A DNA stretch of 64,000 nucleotides from Hydrogenophaga sp. GTDB taxonomy: Bacteria > Pseudomonadota > Gammaproteobacteria > Burkholderiales > Burkholderiaceae_C. The notes beneath the pieces were generated by a model. That model did not search any database and was not told the origin of the DNA. It saw nothing but the letters and a program-made list of their open reading frames with translations. Location of the stretch: contig NZ_JAILWB010000001.1 in assembly GCF_025699295.1 (NCBI RefSeq), positions 186,001 through 250,000 of the forward strand, in the 5' to 3' direction. Of the stretch, positions 16,793-25,927 are shown one piece after another (the first letter of the stretch is position 1; each line of letters starts with the position of its first letter). The position numbers and the translations under genes were made by a program.

Positions 16793-17392
16793 TCAGGCGG
16801 CCGGCGGCCGGCGCTGCAGGCCTTCCAGCAGCTTGCGAAAGCTCGCCACCGCCTTCCTTGAGGTTTCACCGGGATCGGCGGAGCTTGCGATCCAGGTGGC
16901 CGCGTGGCTGCTGGCGCCATTGATCAGGTGCGCCAGCGCTTCCGGGTCCGCATCGACGAGCACACCTTCGGCCTTGAGCGAGGCCAGGCTCTCGGTCAGC
17001 GCCGCGATGCACCCCTTGGCGGTGTGCCGTTGCGAGATGTCGCCCAGCACCGCCGGGCCATCGCGAAACATGATGCGCTGGATGTCGGGCTCGAGCGCCA
17101 TCTCGACGTAGGCGATCCACTCGTCCACCACGCCTTGCCAGCGGTTCGGCGCGCGGGCGGCGATCGCGCCCAGGCGCACGGTCATCTCGGCATCGATCTC
17201 GTCGATCACGGCCTGCAGAAGACCTTTCTTGTCACCAAAGTGGTGGTACAGGGCACCCCGGGTCAAGCCCACGGCGGCTGTGAAGTCGTCCATCGACGCA
17301 GCGGCGTAGCCGACGGTGCCAAACGCCTGACGCGCGGCCGCAATCAGCTTGGCGCGCGTCTCGGCAATCATTTCCTGACGCGGTTTTCGCAT
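16793..17392 (-). CDS. TetR/AcrR-family repressor
   Basis: A 199-residue regulator. The N-terminal helix-turn-helix is canonical (YAAASMDDFTAAVGLTRGAL, then YHHFGDKKGLLQAV). The remaining residues form the all-helical ligand-binding domain. The start at 17392 is chosen because GGAGGT lies four bases upstream on the minus strand; earlier in-frame codons extend through the operator. It is divergent from an MFS transporter, with an 18-bp-arm palindrome 20 bp upstream of its start, a classic autoregulated efflux arrangement. Confidence 0.92.
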   Translation of the reverse strand: MRKPRQEMIAETRAKLIAAARQAFGTVGYAAASMDDFTAAVGLTRGALYHHFGDKKGLLQAVIDEIDAEMTVRLGAIAARAPNRWQGVVDEWIAYVEMALEPDIQRIMFRDGPAVLGDISQRHTAKGCIAALTESLASLKAEGVLVDADPEALAHLINGASSHAATWIASSADPGETSRKAVASFRKLLEGLQRRPPAA

Positions 17393-17411
17393 TCGCACCT
17401 CCATACCCACA

Positions 17412-17449
17412 CATACGACGCGTATATCAGTTGATATACGCGTCGTATG
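17412..17449. promoter_or_regulatory. Long perfect palindrome: TetR operator
   Basis: Arms at 17412-17429 (CATACGACGCGTATATCA) and 17432-17449 are exact reverse complements over 18 bp, separated by the two bases GT. The element lies in the 116-bp divergent region between the TetR gene and the MFS gene. A partial extra half-site (ATACGCCACGTAT) follows at about 17462-17474. The most likely role is binding two TetR dimers or one dimer with extended contacts, controlling both promoters. Confidence 0.85.
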
Positions 17450-17508
17450 CAAATAACATACATACGCCACGTATTTTAACGCTTCAACCCTTTCCAGGAA
17501 TTGTTCAG

Positions 17509-18735
17509 ATGTCGAACCCGTACGCAAGAATCTTCAGCGAACCCGGCGCCAGGGGTTTCTCGGCCGCGGCCTTTTTCGGCCGGCTTCCCCTCGCCATGGC
17601 GCCCATCGGCATCGTTGCCATGCTCTCCCAGGCCCTGGGCGAGTACTGGCTGGCCGGGGCCGTATCGGCCATGTATGCGCTCACGAATGCATTTCTTTCG
17701 CCGCAGATCTCCCGACTGGTCGACCGGTTCGGCCAGACCGCGGTCGCCCTGCCGGCGACCGCCATCTCGGCGGTTTCCTTTCTTCTGCTGATGCTGGCGG
17801 TCAACCAGGGCTGGCCGACCTGGACGCTGTTCGCCGCCGCGATCGGCGCAGCCGCGATGCCCAGCATCTCTGCCATGGTTCGCGCGCGCTGGAGCGAGCT
17901 GTTCCGGGGCCGGCCAGAGCTCAACACCGCCTTCGCCTTCGAATCGGCGGCCGACGAGCTGATCTACATCGCCGGCGCTTCTCTCTCCGTCGGCCTGGCC
18001 GCAGCACTCTTTCCCGAAGCGGGTGTGCTCGCATCGACCACCTTCCTGGTGCTCGGCACGGCAGCCTTCCTGTTGCAGCGCAAGACCGAGCCCAAGGTGC
18101 GACCCCTTGACCCCCATGGCCCGCAAGGCTCCGCCATCCGGCTGCGCGCGGTGCAGATCGTCACGCTGACGCTGGTTTTCGTGGGCGCGATCTTCGCGAC
18201 GGCGGAGGTCAGCGCCATCGCCATCACCAAAGAGCTCGGCCAGCCCGGCGCCGCCAGCATCGTGATCGGCGTCTATGCCCTCGGGTCGTTCGTGCTGGGT
18301 CTGGTGATGGGCGCGCTCCCGTTGAAGCTGCCGTTGCAGCGACAACTGCTGATCGCCGTCAGCGTGCTGGCGGTCACCGCAGTGCCGCTCCTTGCTGCCG
18401 GTTCCTCGGTCGCCCTGCTCGCGGTCGCCGTGTTCCTGAGTGGTGTTGCGGTGTCCCCCACCTTCATCACGGCCTTTGGTCTCATCGAGCGCCGCGTGCC
18501 CGAGTCCATGTTGACCGAGGGCGTGACCTGGGTCATGACCGGCATCGGCATCGGCATGGCGCTGGGCGCCTTCACCACGGGCTGGGTGGTGGACCACTTC
18601 GGCCCACGCAACGGCTTCTGGGTCTCCGTGATGGCGGGTGCCGCCGCCGTCCTGACCGTGGCACTGGGTCAGCGCACGCTGGCCGGTGAGAGCGCCACGC
18701 CTGCGACCTGCCCTGACACCGCGCTGGCCAAGTGA
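17509..18735 (+). CDS. MFS transporter, probable efflux
   Basis: A 408-residue major facilitator with about 12 hydrophobic helices and no large soluble domain. Identifiable features: an early glycine/alanine-rich helix (FFGRLPLAMAPIGIVAML), a loop with SRLVDRFGQ typical of the 2-3 loop, and GIGMALGAFTTGWVVDHFG late in the protein. It belongs to the branch often annotated as YjiJ-like or drug exporters in actinobacteria and proteobacteria. The start ATG 17509 follows the operator by 59 bp. The divergent TetR neighbour suggests inducible export of the TetR ligand. Confidence 0.83.
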   Translation: MSNPYARIFSEPGARGFSAAAFFGRLPLAMAPIGIVAMLSQALGEYWLAGAVSAMYALTNAFLSPQISRLVDRFGQTAVALPATAISAVSFLLLMLAVNQGWPTWTLFAAAIGAAAMPSISAMVRARWSELFRGRPELNTAFAFESAADELIYIAGASLSVGLAAALFPEAGVLASTTFLVLGTAAFLLQRKTEPKVRPLDPHGPQGSAIRLRAVQIVTLTLVFVGAIFATAEVSAIAITKELGQPGAASIVIGVYALGSFVLGLVMGALPLKLPLQRQLLIAVSVLAVTAVPLLAAGSSVALLAVAVFLSGVAVSPTFITAFGLIERRVPESMLTEGVTWVMTGIGIGMALGAFTTGWVVDHFGPRNGFWVSVMAGAAAVLTVALGQRTLAGESATPATCPDTALAK

Positions 18736-18748
18736 CGCAAGAAGCCGT

Positions 18749-19237
18749 TCAGCCGCGCTGCGGCTGGCAGGGCTCAATGGGCTGCCCGGCCACCGCGTCC
18801 AGGGCTTCCCTGGACACCCGCCCCGGCGCGATCTCGTGCAGCGGCACGAGCACGAACGCGCGGTCCCCCATGCGCGGATGCGGCACGGTGAGCGTCGGCG
18901 ACTGAATGCGGGACTCGCCGTACAGCAGGAGGTCCAGATCCAGGGTGCGCGGGGCGTTGCGGTAGGGGCGTTCGCGGCCCGCCGCCTGCTCCAGGGCTTG
19001 CAACGCGTCGAGCAGCGCGGGCGCGGTGAGCGTGGTGGCGATTTCGACCACGGCATTGATGTAGTCCGGGCCGCTGGAGTCGATGGGGGCGGTACGGTAC
19101 AGGCGGGACGCCCGCAGCACGCGGATGCCGGGCAATCCGGCCAGCGCGGCCAGTGCCTCGCGCAAGGCCTGTCCGGCATCGCCCAGGTTGGCGCCCAGGG
19201 CCACGAAGGCGGTGACCTCGGCGCGCGGCGCGGGCAT
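18749..19237 (-). CDS. folK: HPPK, folate biosynthesis pyrophosphokinase
   Basis: A 162-residue 6-hydroxymethyl-7,8-dihydropterin pyrophosphokinase, transferring pyrophosphate from ATP to the pterin in folate synthesis. Motifs: FVALGANLGD at the N-terminus, ASRLYRTAPI, and the signature RNAPRTLDLDLLLYG followed by VPHPRMGDRAFVLVPL. Length matches the family. ATG 19237 follows a GTG (GTGATG); either could start. It lies 25 bp downstream of pcnB on the same strand, the conserved pcnB-folK order of proteobacteria. Confidence 0.95.
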   Translation of the reverse strand: MPAPRAEVTAFVALGANLGDAGQALREALAALAGLPGIRVLRASRLYRTAPIDSSGPDYINAVVEIATTLTAPALLDALQALEQAAGRERPYRNAPRTLDLDLLLYGESRIQSPTLTVPHPRMGDRAFVLVPLHEIAPGRVSREALDAVAGQPIEPCQPQRG

Positions 19238-19262
19238 CACGCGGCCTCGTGGGCTGCCCGCG

Positions 19263-20915
19263 TCAGTCGCTGGCTTCGCCACCACCGCCCGCGCCGCCTT
19301 CGGTGCGGCTGGCGTCGCCGGGCTTGCGGCGGCGGCGGCGGCGTTTCTTGGCCGGGGCCGTGCCGTCCGCGGGAGCGGCCAACGCTTCATCGCCCTGCGC
19401 CTGGCCACCGGCATCGCCGTCGTCGTCCGTGGCGCGGAAACGTGGATCGGCCTCGGGCGCATGGGCCGGGTGGTCTTCATCGGTGCGCTTCACGCGCCGT
19501 GCCTTGCCGGCGCCCGGGCGGGCCAGGTTCTCGCGGCGCTGTGCATCCACCATGTCCTCGCGCATGTCGTCGCTGGCCATGCTGAAGGTTTCCCACCAGT
19601 GGGAGAGTTCTTCCTCCACCTCGCCCACCTGCGCGCGCAGGCGCAGGAAGTCGAAACCGGCGCGAAAACGCGGCTGCTCCACCAGCGTGAAGGGTGTGGT
19701 GCCCACGCGCTTGTCGAACCGCGGCTGCATCATCCAGATCTCACGCATGTCCGCGCCGAGCTTGCCGCGGCCCGATACGTCGCCGATGCGCGCCTCGAAG
19801 GCGTCGTCCACCGCGTCCTGCAGCGCCGCGAAGGGCGGCGGCGGGCGCTGGCCGGGTCGAGGCGTCAGGCGCTGGCTCCAGCCCTTGCGCACGTCGGCCC
19901 AGAGCACGCAGGCCAGCAGGAAGCTCGGCGCCACCGGCTTGCCTTCGCCCACGCGGCGGTCGGTGTCCTGCAGCGCGAGCTTGACGAATTCGTCGTCCGC
20001 GCGCTGCACCACCACGTCCAGCAGCGGGTAGATGCCGGTGCCCAGGCCCACGGCCTTGAGCTGCGCCACGCTGGCCAGCGCGTGGCCGGTCTGCAGCAGC
20101 TTGAGCATTTCATCGAACAGACGGCTCTGCGGCACGTCGGCCAGCAGCGTGTGCGACGAGGCCAGCGGTGCCAGCGTCTTGGCGTCGAAGGTGAAGCCCA
20201 GCGCATTGAGCTTGGCTGCGAAACGCACGGCGCGGATGATGCGCACCGGGTCCTCGCGGTAGCGGGTGGCGGCATCGCCGATCATGCGCAAGGTGCGCTT
20301 CTTCGCGTCGCGGATGCCGTGGTGGAAGTCGACCACGGTCTGCGTTTCCGGGTCGTAGTACATGGCGTTGATGCTGAAGTCGCGCCGCGCCGCGTCCTGC
20401 TCGATCGGGCCCCAGACGTTGTCACGCAGCACGCGCCCGCTGGCGTCGACCGCGTGCTTCATGCCCGCGAGCTCGCCTTTGCTGGTGCGCTCGTTGCCGG
20501 CCACCTGCTCGGCCGCGGCAGCGTCCATGTAGGCACGGAAGGTCGAGACCTCGATCACCTCGTGCTCGCGCCCGCGGCCGTACACCACGTGCACGATGCG
20601 GAAGCGCCGACCAATGATGAAGGCGCGCCGGAACAGGCCCTTGACCTGTTCGGGCGTAGCGCTGGTGGCCACATCGAAGTCCTTGGGCCGCAAGCCCAGC
20701 AGCAGGTCGCGCACGGCACCACCCACCAGGTAGGCCTCGAAGCCGGCCTGCTTGAGCGTGTGCACCACGTCGAGCGCGCGCTGGTCCACCAGCGAACGGT
20801 CGATACCGTGCACGCTGGCCGGCACGTCCTCGCGCTTGCCGAACGGGTTGGCGCGGCGGCCGCCGGGGGTGGCGCTGGTCTTGCCCAGCAGCCGGTCTAT
20901 GAATTTCTTGATCAT
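19263..20915 (-). CDS. pcnB: Poly(A) polymerase I
   Basis: A 550-residue nucleotidyltransferase that adds 3' poly(A) tails to RNA and promotes decay. Motifs: AYLVGGAVRDLLLG and KDFDVATSATP (G-[GS] and the metal aspartates, residues about 60-85), DFSINAMYYDP, and the RNA-binding ED/PVRIIRAVRFAAKL neck. The C-terminal 80 residues are a charged, low-complexity tail with a KKRRRRRRK cluster, typical of PcnB. Start ATG 20915 overlaps the stop of the upstream HAD gene (ATGA). A CCA-adding role is less likely because of the long basic tail. Confidence 0.93.
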   Translation of the reverse strand: MIKKFIDRLLGKTSATPGGRRANPFGKREDVPASVHGIDRSLVDQRALDVVHTLKQAGFEAYLVGGAVRDLLLGLRPKDFDVATSATPEQVKGLFRRAFIIGRRFRIVHVVYGRGREHEVIEVSTFRAYMDAAAAEQVAGNERTSKGELAGMKHAVDASGRVLRDNVWGPIEQDAARRDFSINAMYYDPETQTVVDFHHGIRDAKKRTLRMIGDAATRYREDPVRIIRAVRFAAKLNALGFTFDAKTLAPLASSHTLLADVPQSRLFDEMLKLLQTGHALASVAQLKAVGLGTGIYPLLDVVVQRADDEFVKLALQDTDRRVGEGKPVAPSFLLACVLWADVRKGWSQRLTPRPGQRPPPPFAALQDAVDDAFEARIGDVSGRGKLGADMREIWMMQPRFDKRVGTTPFTLVEQPRFRAGFDFLRLRAQVGEVEEELSHWWETFSMASDDMREDMVDAQRRENLARPGAGKARRVKRTDEDHPAHAPEADPRFRATDDDGDAGGQAQGDEALAAPADGTAPAKKRRRRRRKPGDASRTEGGAGGGGEASD

Positions 20916-21580
20916 TCGAATAGGTTCAATGTGCGCCAGCCCCGCTCGAGGGCGACGGCGCTGAGCCGGGCATCCGGGTTGGTGGCCACGGGCTCGTGCA
21001 CTTTTTCCAGCAGCGGCAGGTCGTTGATGGAGTCGCTGTAGAAGGTGCTGTGCCCCACGCGCGACCAGTCCAGCCCGCGTGCAGCCAGCCATTGTTCCAC
21101 ACGGGCGATCTTGCCCTCGCGGAAGGAGGGCGTGCCGCGGATCGCACCTGTCGGCTCGCCCTGGGCGTCGCGCTCGAGCTCGATGGCGATCAGCTCGTCC
21201 ACGCCAAAGGCCCGGGCGATCGGGCCGGTGACGAATTCGTTGGTGGCGGTGACGATGACGACGGTGTCGCCAGCGTCCTGGTGGCGGCGCAGCAAGGCGC
21301 GCGCGGGCTCTCCCATGGCCGGGGAAATGACCTCGTGCATGAAACGCTCGTGCGCCTTCTGCGCCACCGCCAGGCCCCGTTCGCGCACCGCCTCGATGGC
21401 GAAGCGCACGTAGCGGTGGATGTCGAGCGTGCCGGCCCTGTAGTCGTTGTAGAAGCCGTCGTTGGCCTGCGAGAAGACCTGCGCATCGCGCCAGCCGAGT
21501 TTGACGGTGAATTCGCCCCAGGCGTAGTCGGAATCGAGCGGGATCAGGGTGTGGTCCAGGTCGAACAGGGCCAGTCTCAT
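20912..21580 (-). CDS. HAD-IB family phosphatase (SerB-like)
   Basis: A 222-residue haloacid dehalogenase-superfamily hydrolase. Motif I is FDLDHTLIPLDSD (nucleophile Asp, then DxD), motif II VTATNEFVTG, motif III lysine in REGKIARV, motif IV YSDSINDLPLL. The pattern is that of subclass IB (SerB, CicA, YfhB relatives). The substrate is unknown: candidates are phosphoserine-like, histidinol phosphate or phospholipid head groups. It sits between hda and pcnB with a 4-bp overlap to the latter, an arrangement common in Burkholderiales. Confidence 0.88.
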   Translation of the reverse strand: MRLALFDLDHTLIPLDSDYAWGEFTVKLGWRDAQVFSQANDGFYNDYRAGTLDIHRYVRFAIEAVRERGLAVAQKAHERFMHEVISPAMGEPARALLRRHQDAGDTVVIVTATNEFVTGPIARAFGVDELIAIELERDAQGEPTGAIRGTPSFREGKIARVEQWLAARGLDWSRVGHSTFYSDSINDLPLLEKVHEPVATNPDARLSAVALERGWRTLNLFE

Positions 21581-21584
21581 ACGT

Positions 21585-22271
21585 TCATTCGTCTTCCAGC
21601 ATGGATTTGATCAGCGGGATGGTGATGGCGCGCTGGGTGCGCAGCGCGTAGCTGTCGAGCTGGTCGAGCAGCATCATCAGGCTGGAGAGGTCGCGCGAGA
21701 AGCGGCGCAGCATGAAGTCCATCACCTCGTCGCCGAGGAACACACCGCGGTCATCAGCGGCGCGGCGCAGCACCGCGCGGCGCTCGGTTTCGCCCAGCGC
21801 CTGCAACTGGAACACGTGGCCCCAGCCCAGGCGGGTGCGCAGGTCTTCGCGCAGCCGCAGGTCAGCCGGCGGGCAGGTGGCCGCGGCCAGCACCCAGCGC
21901 GAGGGCCCATGGGCCGGGCTCTGGGCATTGACGAACCAGTTGAAGGCCGCGGCCTGCTGGGCCGCGGTGTACAGGTGGCAGTCGTCGAGCAGCACTGCGT
22001 CCCACTGGTCGTCGAAATCCACCGGGTCGTGCGTGCCGGCGTCGAGCCAGCCCACGCGGCCTCCCTGCTCGCGCAAGGCTTCGCTCACGGAGCGCAGCAG
22101 GTGTGTCTTGCCACAGCCACTCTCGCCCCAGAGAAAGGTGGGCACGGGCGAGCGTGTGGGGTTGCCCGTCCACAAGCGCAGGTGTTCCACCGCGGCCTCG
22201 TTGCCGGCGCCCACGAAGTTGGACAGCGTCGGCAAGGGCGCAAAACCGATGTCCAGTGCGAGCTGCTTCAT
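21585..22271 (-). CDS. hda: DnaA-like regulator of replication initiation (Hda)
   Basis: A 228-residue AAA+ protein resembling DnaA domain III without the DNA-binding domain. It starts MKQLALDIG, whose QLALDI is the sliding-clamp binding motif. Walker A is GESGCGKTH (about residue 48), Walker B LLDDCH, and sensor-like LRTRLGWG follows. Hda with clamp stimulates hydrolysis of DnaA-ATP to prevent re-initiation. Start 22271 was chosen for the clamp motif over an ATG seven codons earlier. It lies 4 bp upstream of the HAD gene. Confidence 0.92.
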   Translation of the reverse strand: MKQLALDIGFAPLPTLSNFVGAGNEAAVEHLRLWTGNPTRSPVPTFLWGESGCGKTHLLRSVSEALREQGGRVGWLDAGTHDPVDFDDQWDAVLLDDCHLYTAAQQAAAFNWFVNAQSPAHGPSRWVLAAATCPPADLRLREDLRTRLGWGHVFQLQALGETERRAVLRRAADDRGVFLGDEVMDFMLRRFSRDLSSLMMLLDQLDSYALRTQRAITIPLIKSMLEDE

Positions 22272-22540
22272 GGGAAGCGGTCCGGTGCCCATGCCTCAGC
22301 AGACTCCGGATGGGATGGTGCGCCGTCTCACGACCGCGATCGCGGCCCGCAGCGGGGCTCGGATCAGGTGAACGTTCAGTGGCATGAGGCGAGGCTGGGC
22401 GAAGTGGGCAGGGTTGCCGGGGCGAACCCTTAAAATCTGGGGCAAATTCTATCGGGCCGCCTTCAGGGTACCCGAAAGCCCCCACCCTCCCCGCGTCCAG
22501 CCCACCGAACCGCCCCGCCCTGCGACGGGGCCGCCCTCAC

Positions 22541-23578
22541 ATGACCTCCCCCTCCACCCCCCTTTCGTACAAAGACGCCGGCGTTGACATCGACGCGGGC
22601 GATGCCCTGGTCGAGCGCATCAAGCCGCTGGCGAAGAAGACCATGCGCGAAGGCGTGCTGGCCGGCATTGGCGGCTTCGGGGCGCTGTTCGAGGTGCCCA
22701 AACGCTACAAGGAGCCGGTGCTGGTGAGCGGCACCGACGGCGTGGGCACCAAGCTCAAACTGGCGTTCGAATGGAACATGCACGACACCGTGGGCATCGA
22801 CCTGGTGGGCATGAGCGTGAACGACGTGCTGGTGCAGGGCGCCGAGCCGCTGTTCTTCCTCGACTACTTCGCCTGCGGCAAGCTCGACGTGGACACGGCG
22901 GCGGCCGTGGTCGGCGGCATCGCCAAGGGCTGCGAGCTGTCGGGCTGCGCGCTGATCGGGGGCGAAACCGCCGAGATGCCCGGCATGTACCCGGCGGGCG
23001 AATACGACCTGGCCGGCTTCTGCGTCGGTGCGGTGGAGAAGTCGAAGATCCTCACCGGTCAGGGCGTGCAGCCCGGCGACGTGGTGCTGGGCCTGGCCTC
23101 GCACGGCTTGCACTCCAACGGCTTCTCGCTGGTGCGCAAGTGCATCGAGCGCGCGGGCACCGATCTGCCCGCCACGCTGGACGGCCAGCCGTTTCGCGAA
23201 GCCATCATGAAACCGACCCGCCTCTACGTGAAGAACGTGCTGGCCGCGCTGGCCGCGCACCCGATCAAGGCGCTGGCCCACATCACCGGCGGCGGCCTGC
23301 TGGAGAACATCCCGCGCGTGCTGCCCGAGGGCACGGCGGCGCATCTGGTCAAGGGCAGCTGGCCGCAGACCGAGCTGTTCGCCTGGCTGCAGAAGACCGC
23401 CGGCATCGACGACATCGAGATGAACCGCACCTTCAACAACGGCATCGGCATGGTGGTGGTGATCGCCGCCGACCACGCCACGGCCTGCGCGGCCACGCTG
23501 CGCGGTCTGGGCGAGACGGTGTACGAGATCGGCCAGATCGCGCCGCGTGGCGACGAAGCGGCCGTGGTCGTGGCCTGA
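22541..23578 (+). CDS. purM: Phosphoribosylformylglycinamidine cyclo-ligase
   Basis: A 345-residue AIR synthetase for purine biosynthesis (ATP-dependent ring closure of FGAM). Conserved segments: [78 protein letters not shown] and [13 protein letters not shown]. Length is normal. It is divergent from hda with a 269-bp region between, in which TAAAAT at 22431-22436 may be a -10 element, though I see no good -35. Cytosolic. Confidence 0.97.
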   Translation: MTSPSTPLSYKDAGVDIDAGDALVERIKPLAKKTMREGVLAGIGGFGALFEVPKRYKEPVLVSGTDGVGTKLKLAFEWNMHDTVGIDLVGMSVNDVLVQGAEPLFFLDYFACGKLDVDTAAAVVGGIAKGCELSGCALIGGETAEMPGMYPAGEYDLAGFCVGAVEKSKILTGQGVQPGDVVLGLASHGLHSNGFSLVRKCIERAGTDLPATLDGQPFREAIMKPTRLYVKNVLAALAAHPIKALAHITGGGLLENIPRVLPEGTAAHLVKGSWPQTELFAWLQKTAGIDDIEMNRTFNNGIGMVVVIAADHATACAATLRGLGETVYEIGQIAPRGDEAAVVVA

Positions 23579-23663
23579 TGTCCTGATCTGATCGGTTTCA
23601 GTCCGGCGCCGCATGGCGCTTTTCGACCACCTTGCGGACAATGGGGCCCTTTGGAGCACCCCC

Positions 23664-24299
23664 ATGCACCCGCCGCCACCCGACACCTCCACCGCGTCTT
23701 TCAGCGTCGCGATCCTGGCCTTCGACGAGGTCGAGGCGCTCGATTTCGCTGGCCCCTACGAAGTGTTCACCACCGCGAGCCGCGTGCATGCGCGGCAACA
23801 GACTGCGGGCGCGCCGGCCCTGTTCGAGGTGCGCAGCGTGGCACGCTCACTGTCGCCGGTGCGGGCACGTGCCGGCCTGCGGCTGTTGCCCGACACCGAT
23901 TTCACGGGCATTGGCCAGCCCGACGTGCTGGTGGTGCCCGGCGGCGTGATCGACCAGCCGCTGCGATGCGCGGCCACGCTGGCCTGGCTGCGCCAGGCGC
24001 ACCCGCGCAGCCGCATCACCGCCTCGGTCTGCACCGGTGTGTTCGCCCTCGCGGCGGCGGGCGTGGTGAGCCGCGAACGCGTCACCACACACTGGGAAGA
24101 CATCACCGACTTGCGCACGCAGTTCCCCGCGTTGCAGGTGGAGGAGCACGTGCGCTGGATCGACAACGGCCACACGGTCAGTTCGGCCGGCATCAGCGCC
24201 GGCATCGACATGAGCCTGCACCTGGTGGCGCGCCTGGCCGGCGATGCCCTGGCGCGGCGCACCGCGCGGCAGATGGACTATCGATGGCAGACGGCATGA
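23664..24299 (+). CDS. DJ-1/PfpI family protein
   Basis: A 211-residue single-domain protein of the DJ-1/PfpI fold. Features: SVAILAFDEVEALDFAGPYEVF at the N-terminus (core FDEVEALDFAGP), VVPGGVIDQP, and the nucleophile elbow ITASVCTGVFALAAAG, where the conserved cysteine sits in S-V-C-T-G. The start ATG 23664 has GGAG seven bases upstream and is preferred to ATG 23613. The next gene overlaps by 4 bp and carries the same fold fused to an AraC domain. Activity is unknown; relatives include isonitrile hydratases (InhA) and glyoxalase III-like proteins. Confidence 0.83.
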   Translation: MHPPPPDTSTASFSVAILAFDEVEALDFAGPYEVFTTASRVHARQQTAGAPALFEVRSVARSLSPVRARAGLRLLPDTDFTGIGQPDVLVVPGGVIDQPLRCAATLAWLRQAHPRSRITASVCTGVFALAAAGVVSRERVTTHWEDITDLRTQFPALQVEEHVRWIDNGHTVSSAGISAGIDMSLHLVARLAGDALARRTARQMDYRWQTA

Positions 24300-25282
24300 C
24301 GAGTGCACCCATCGCGGTGCATTTCGTGCTGCTCGACGACGGCGTGCTGCTCGACTGGGCCGGGCCTGCCGAGGCCCTGCGCGCGGCCAACGATGCCCTG
24401 GCGCGCCAGGGCCGTTCACCCGCGTTCACGCTGCATGTCGTCGGACCGCAGGCGCGCTGTCGCACGTCGGTGGGGGCGTACGTGAGCGGCATCGATGCGC
24501 TGCCACCACTGGCCGATGCGACGGGGGGGTGCCACTGGGTGGTGCTGATCGGGCAGACCGGCGCGCGCGTCGAACTCGGCAGCCCGCAGGCCCGGGCCAC
24601 CCTGGCCTGGCTGGCCAGCCTGCCCTTGATGCCGGGTCGCCTCGAACTGGTGTGCGTCTGCGCCGGTGCGGTGCTGGCCGCGCGCGCCGGGCAGCTCGCG
24701 CACCGGCAGGCCACCACGCACCACCGACACCTGGATGAGTTGCGTGCAGCCGAGCCGCGCTGCGAGGTGCTGGTCAATCGCGTGTTCGTGGCCGACGGGC
24801 CGGTGTGGACCAGTGCGGGCGTGACCACCGGCATCGACCTGATGCTGCACCGCATTGCCGGCGTGTGCGGGCCAGCGCTGGCCGCCGACGTGGCGCAAAA
24901 CCTTGTGTTGGCGCTGCGGCGCGGGCCGAACGATCCCGAGCTCTCCCCTTTCCTGCGCCACCGCCAACATCTGCATGCCGCGCTGCACCGAGTGCAGGAT
25001 GCGGTGAGCCAGCAACCGCAGCGGGACTGGTCTGTCGCGCGCATGGCCGAAGTGGCCTGCACGTCACCCCGTCACCTCACGCGCCTGTTCGTCGAGCACG
25101 CGGGCATCGCGCCCCTGCAGTACCTGCGCCGCCTCAGGCTGGATCTGGCCGACGCCGCGCTGCAATCCGGCCACAACGTGACACAGGCCGCCGCCCTCGC
25201 CGGCTTCGGCTCCGACACCCAGTTGCGCCGCGCCTGGCACCTGCTCGGCAAGGCGGGTTCACCCTCGCGGCCGGGCCGTTGA
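24296..25282 (+). CDS. GlxA-type regulator (DJ-1 domain plus AraC helix-turn-helix)
   Basis: A 328-residue transcription regulator. Residues 4-190 form a DJ-1/PfpI-like domain (VHFVLLDDGVLLDWAGPAEAL, core LLDWAGPAEAL; elbow LVCVCAGAVLAARAG). Residues about 225-325 hold the AraC-type double helix-turn-helix: DWSVARMAEVACTSPRHLTR and HNVTQAAALAGFGSDTQLRR. The start overlaps the previous stop (ATGA); an ATG 12 bp earlier is possible. The pairing with a paralogous enzyme-only protein suggests the regulator controls, or senses the substrate of, its neighbour. Ligand unknown. Confidence 0.87.
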   Translation: MTSAPIAVHFVLLDDGVLLDWAGPAEALRAANDALARQGRSPAFTLHVVGPQARCRTSVGAYVSGIDALPPLADATGGCHWVVLIGQTGARVELGSPQARATLAWLASLPLMPGRLELVCVCAGAVLAARAGQLAHRQATTHHRHLDELRAAEPRCEVLVNRVFVADGPVWTSAGVTTGIDLMLHRIAGVCGPALAADVAQNLVLALRRGPNDPELSPFLRHRQHLHAALHRVQDAVSQQPQRDWSVARMAEVACTSPRHLTRLFVEHAGIAPLQYLRRLRLDLADAALQSGHNVTQAAALAGFGSDTQLRRAWHLLGKAGSPSRPGR

Positions 25283-25294
25283 GGCGCCGGACTG

Positions 25295-25927
25295 CTACAG
25301 CAGCGCCTCGGACGGCAGCACATGCACCCCGGGCGTGGCCGCCAGTGCGGCCTGGAGCAAGTGCCGGGCAATGCGGTCGGCCGGCACCACCCGGTAGCGT
25401 CTGGGCAGCAGCGGCTGCACGAGCCTGGACACCTGCACCGCCAGTTGCTCCAGCGGCCGGCTTTCCTGCCGCTGGCCGGCGATCAGGCCCGGGCGCACCA
25501 GCGTGAGCGAGGGGTAGCCCACCGCCTGCAGATCGCGCTCGGTCTCGCCCTTGGTGCGCGAATAGAACACGCGCGATGCCACGTCGGCCCCCAGGGCGGA
25601 GTTGAAGGCATAGGCCCGCGCGCCATGGCGGCGCGCAAGGTAGGCCACCTCCAGTGGGTGGTCGTGGTCGACCTTGTAGAAGGCGGCCTGCGAGCCGGCC
25701 GCGCGGATAGTCGTTCCCAGGGTGCAGACCACGGCGTCCACCGCCCACCAGTCGGCCCCTTCGGGCAGGCGCCAGAAATCCACCACAGGGTTGAGCAACT
25801 TCGGGTGCGCTGCGAGGGGCTTGCGCGTGGGCGCGACGACACGTGCCACCGCATCGCTGGCCAGGGCCTGCTGCAGCACATGGCTGCCCACCAGTCCGGT
25901 GGCGCCCACCAGCATCAGTTGTTTCAT
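25295..25927 (-). CDS. NAD(P)-binding Rossmann protein (atypical SDR)
   Basis: A 210-residue NAD(P)H-binding protein. The N-terminus MKQLMLVGATGLVGSHVLQQ is the GxxGxxG dinucleotide motif. VDAVVCTLGTTIRAAGS and YSRTKGETERDL (with a lysine in SRTKGE in the place of the SDR YxxxK) indicate the atypical SDR/NmrA branch seen in HTATIP2-like and YwnB-like proteins. Substrate not predicted. Its start shares one base with the stop of the SirB1-like gene upstream (TGATG), so translation is coupled. Confidence 0.8.
   Translation of the reverse strand: MKQLMLVGATGLVGSHVLQQALASDAVARVVAPTRKPLAAHPKLLNPVVDFWRLPEGADWWAVDAVVCTLGTTIRAAGSQAAFYKVDHDHPLEVAYLARRHGARAYAFNSALGADVASRVFYSRTKGETERDLQAVGYPSLTLVRPGLIAGQRQESRPLEQLAVQVSRLVQPLLPRRYRVVPADRIARHLLQAALAATPGVHVLPSEALL

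Noticed and set aside
22431-22436. TAAAAT upstream of purM as a complete promoter
   Set aside because: No acceptable -35 hexamer was found at 15-19 bp spacing, so only the -10-like element is mentioned.
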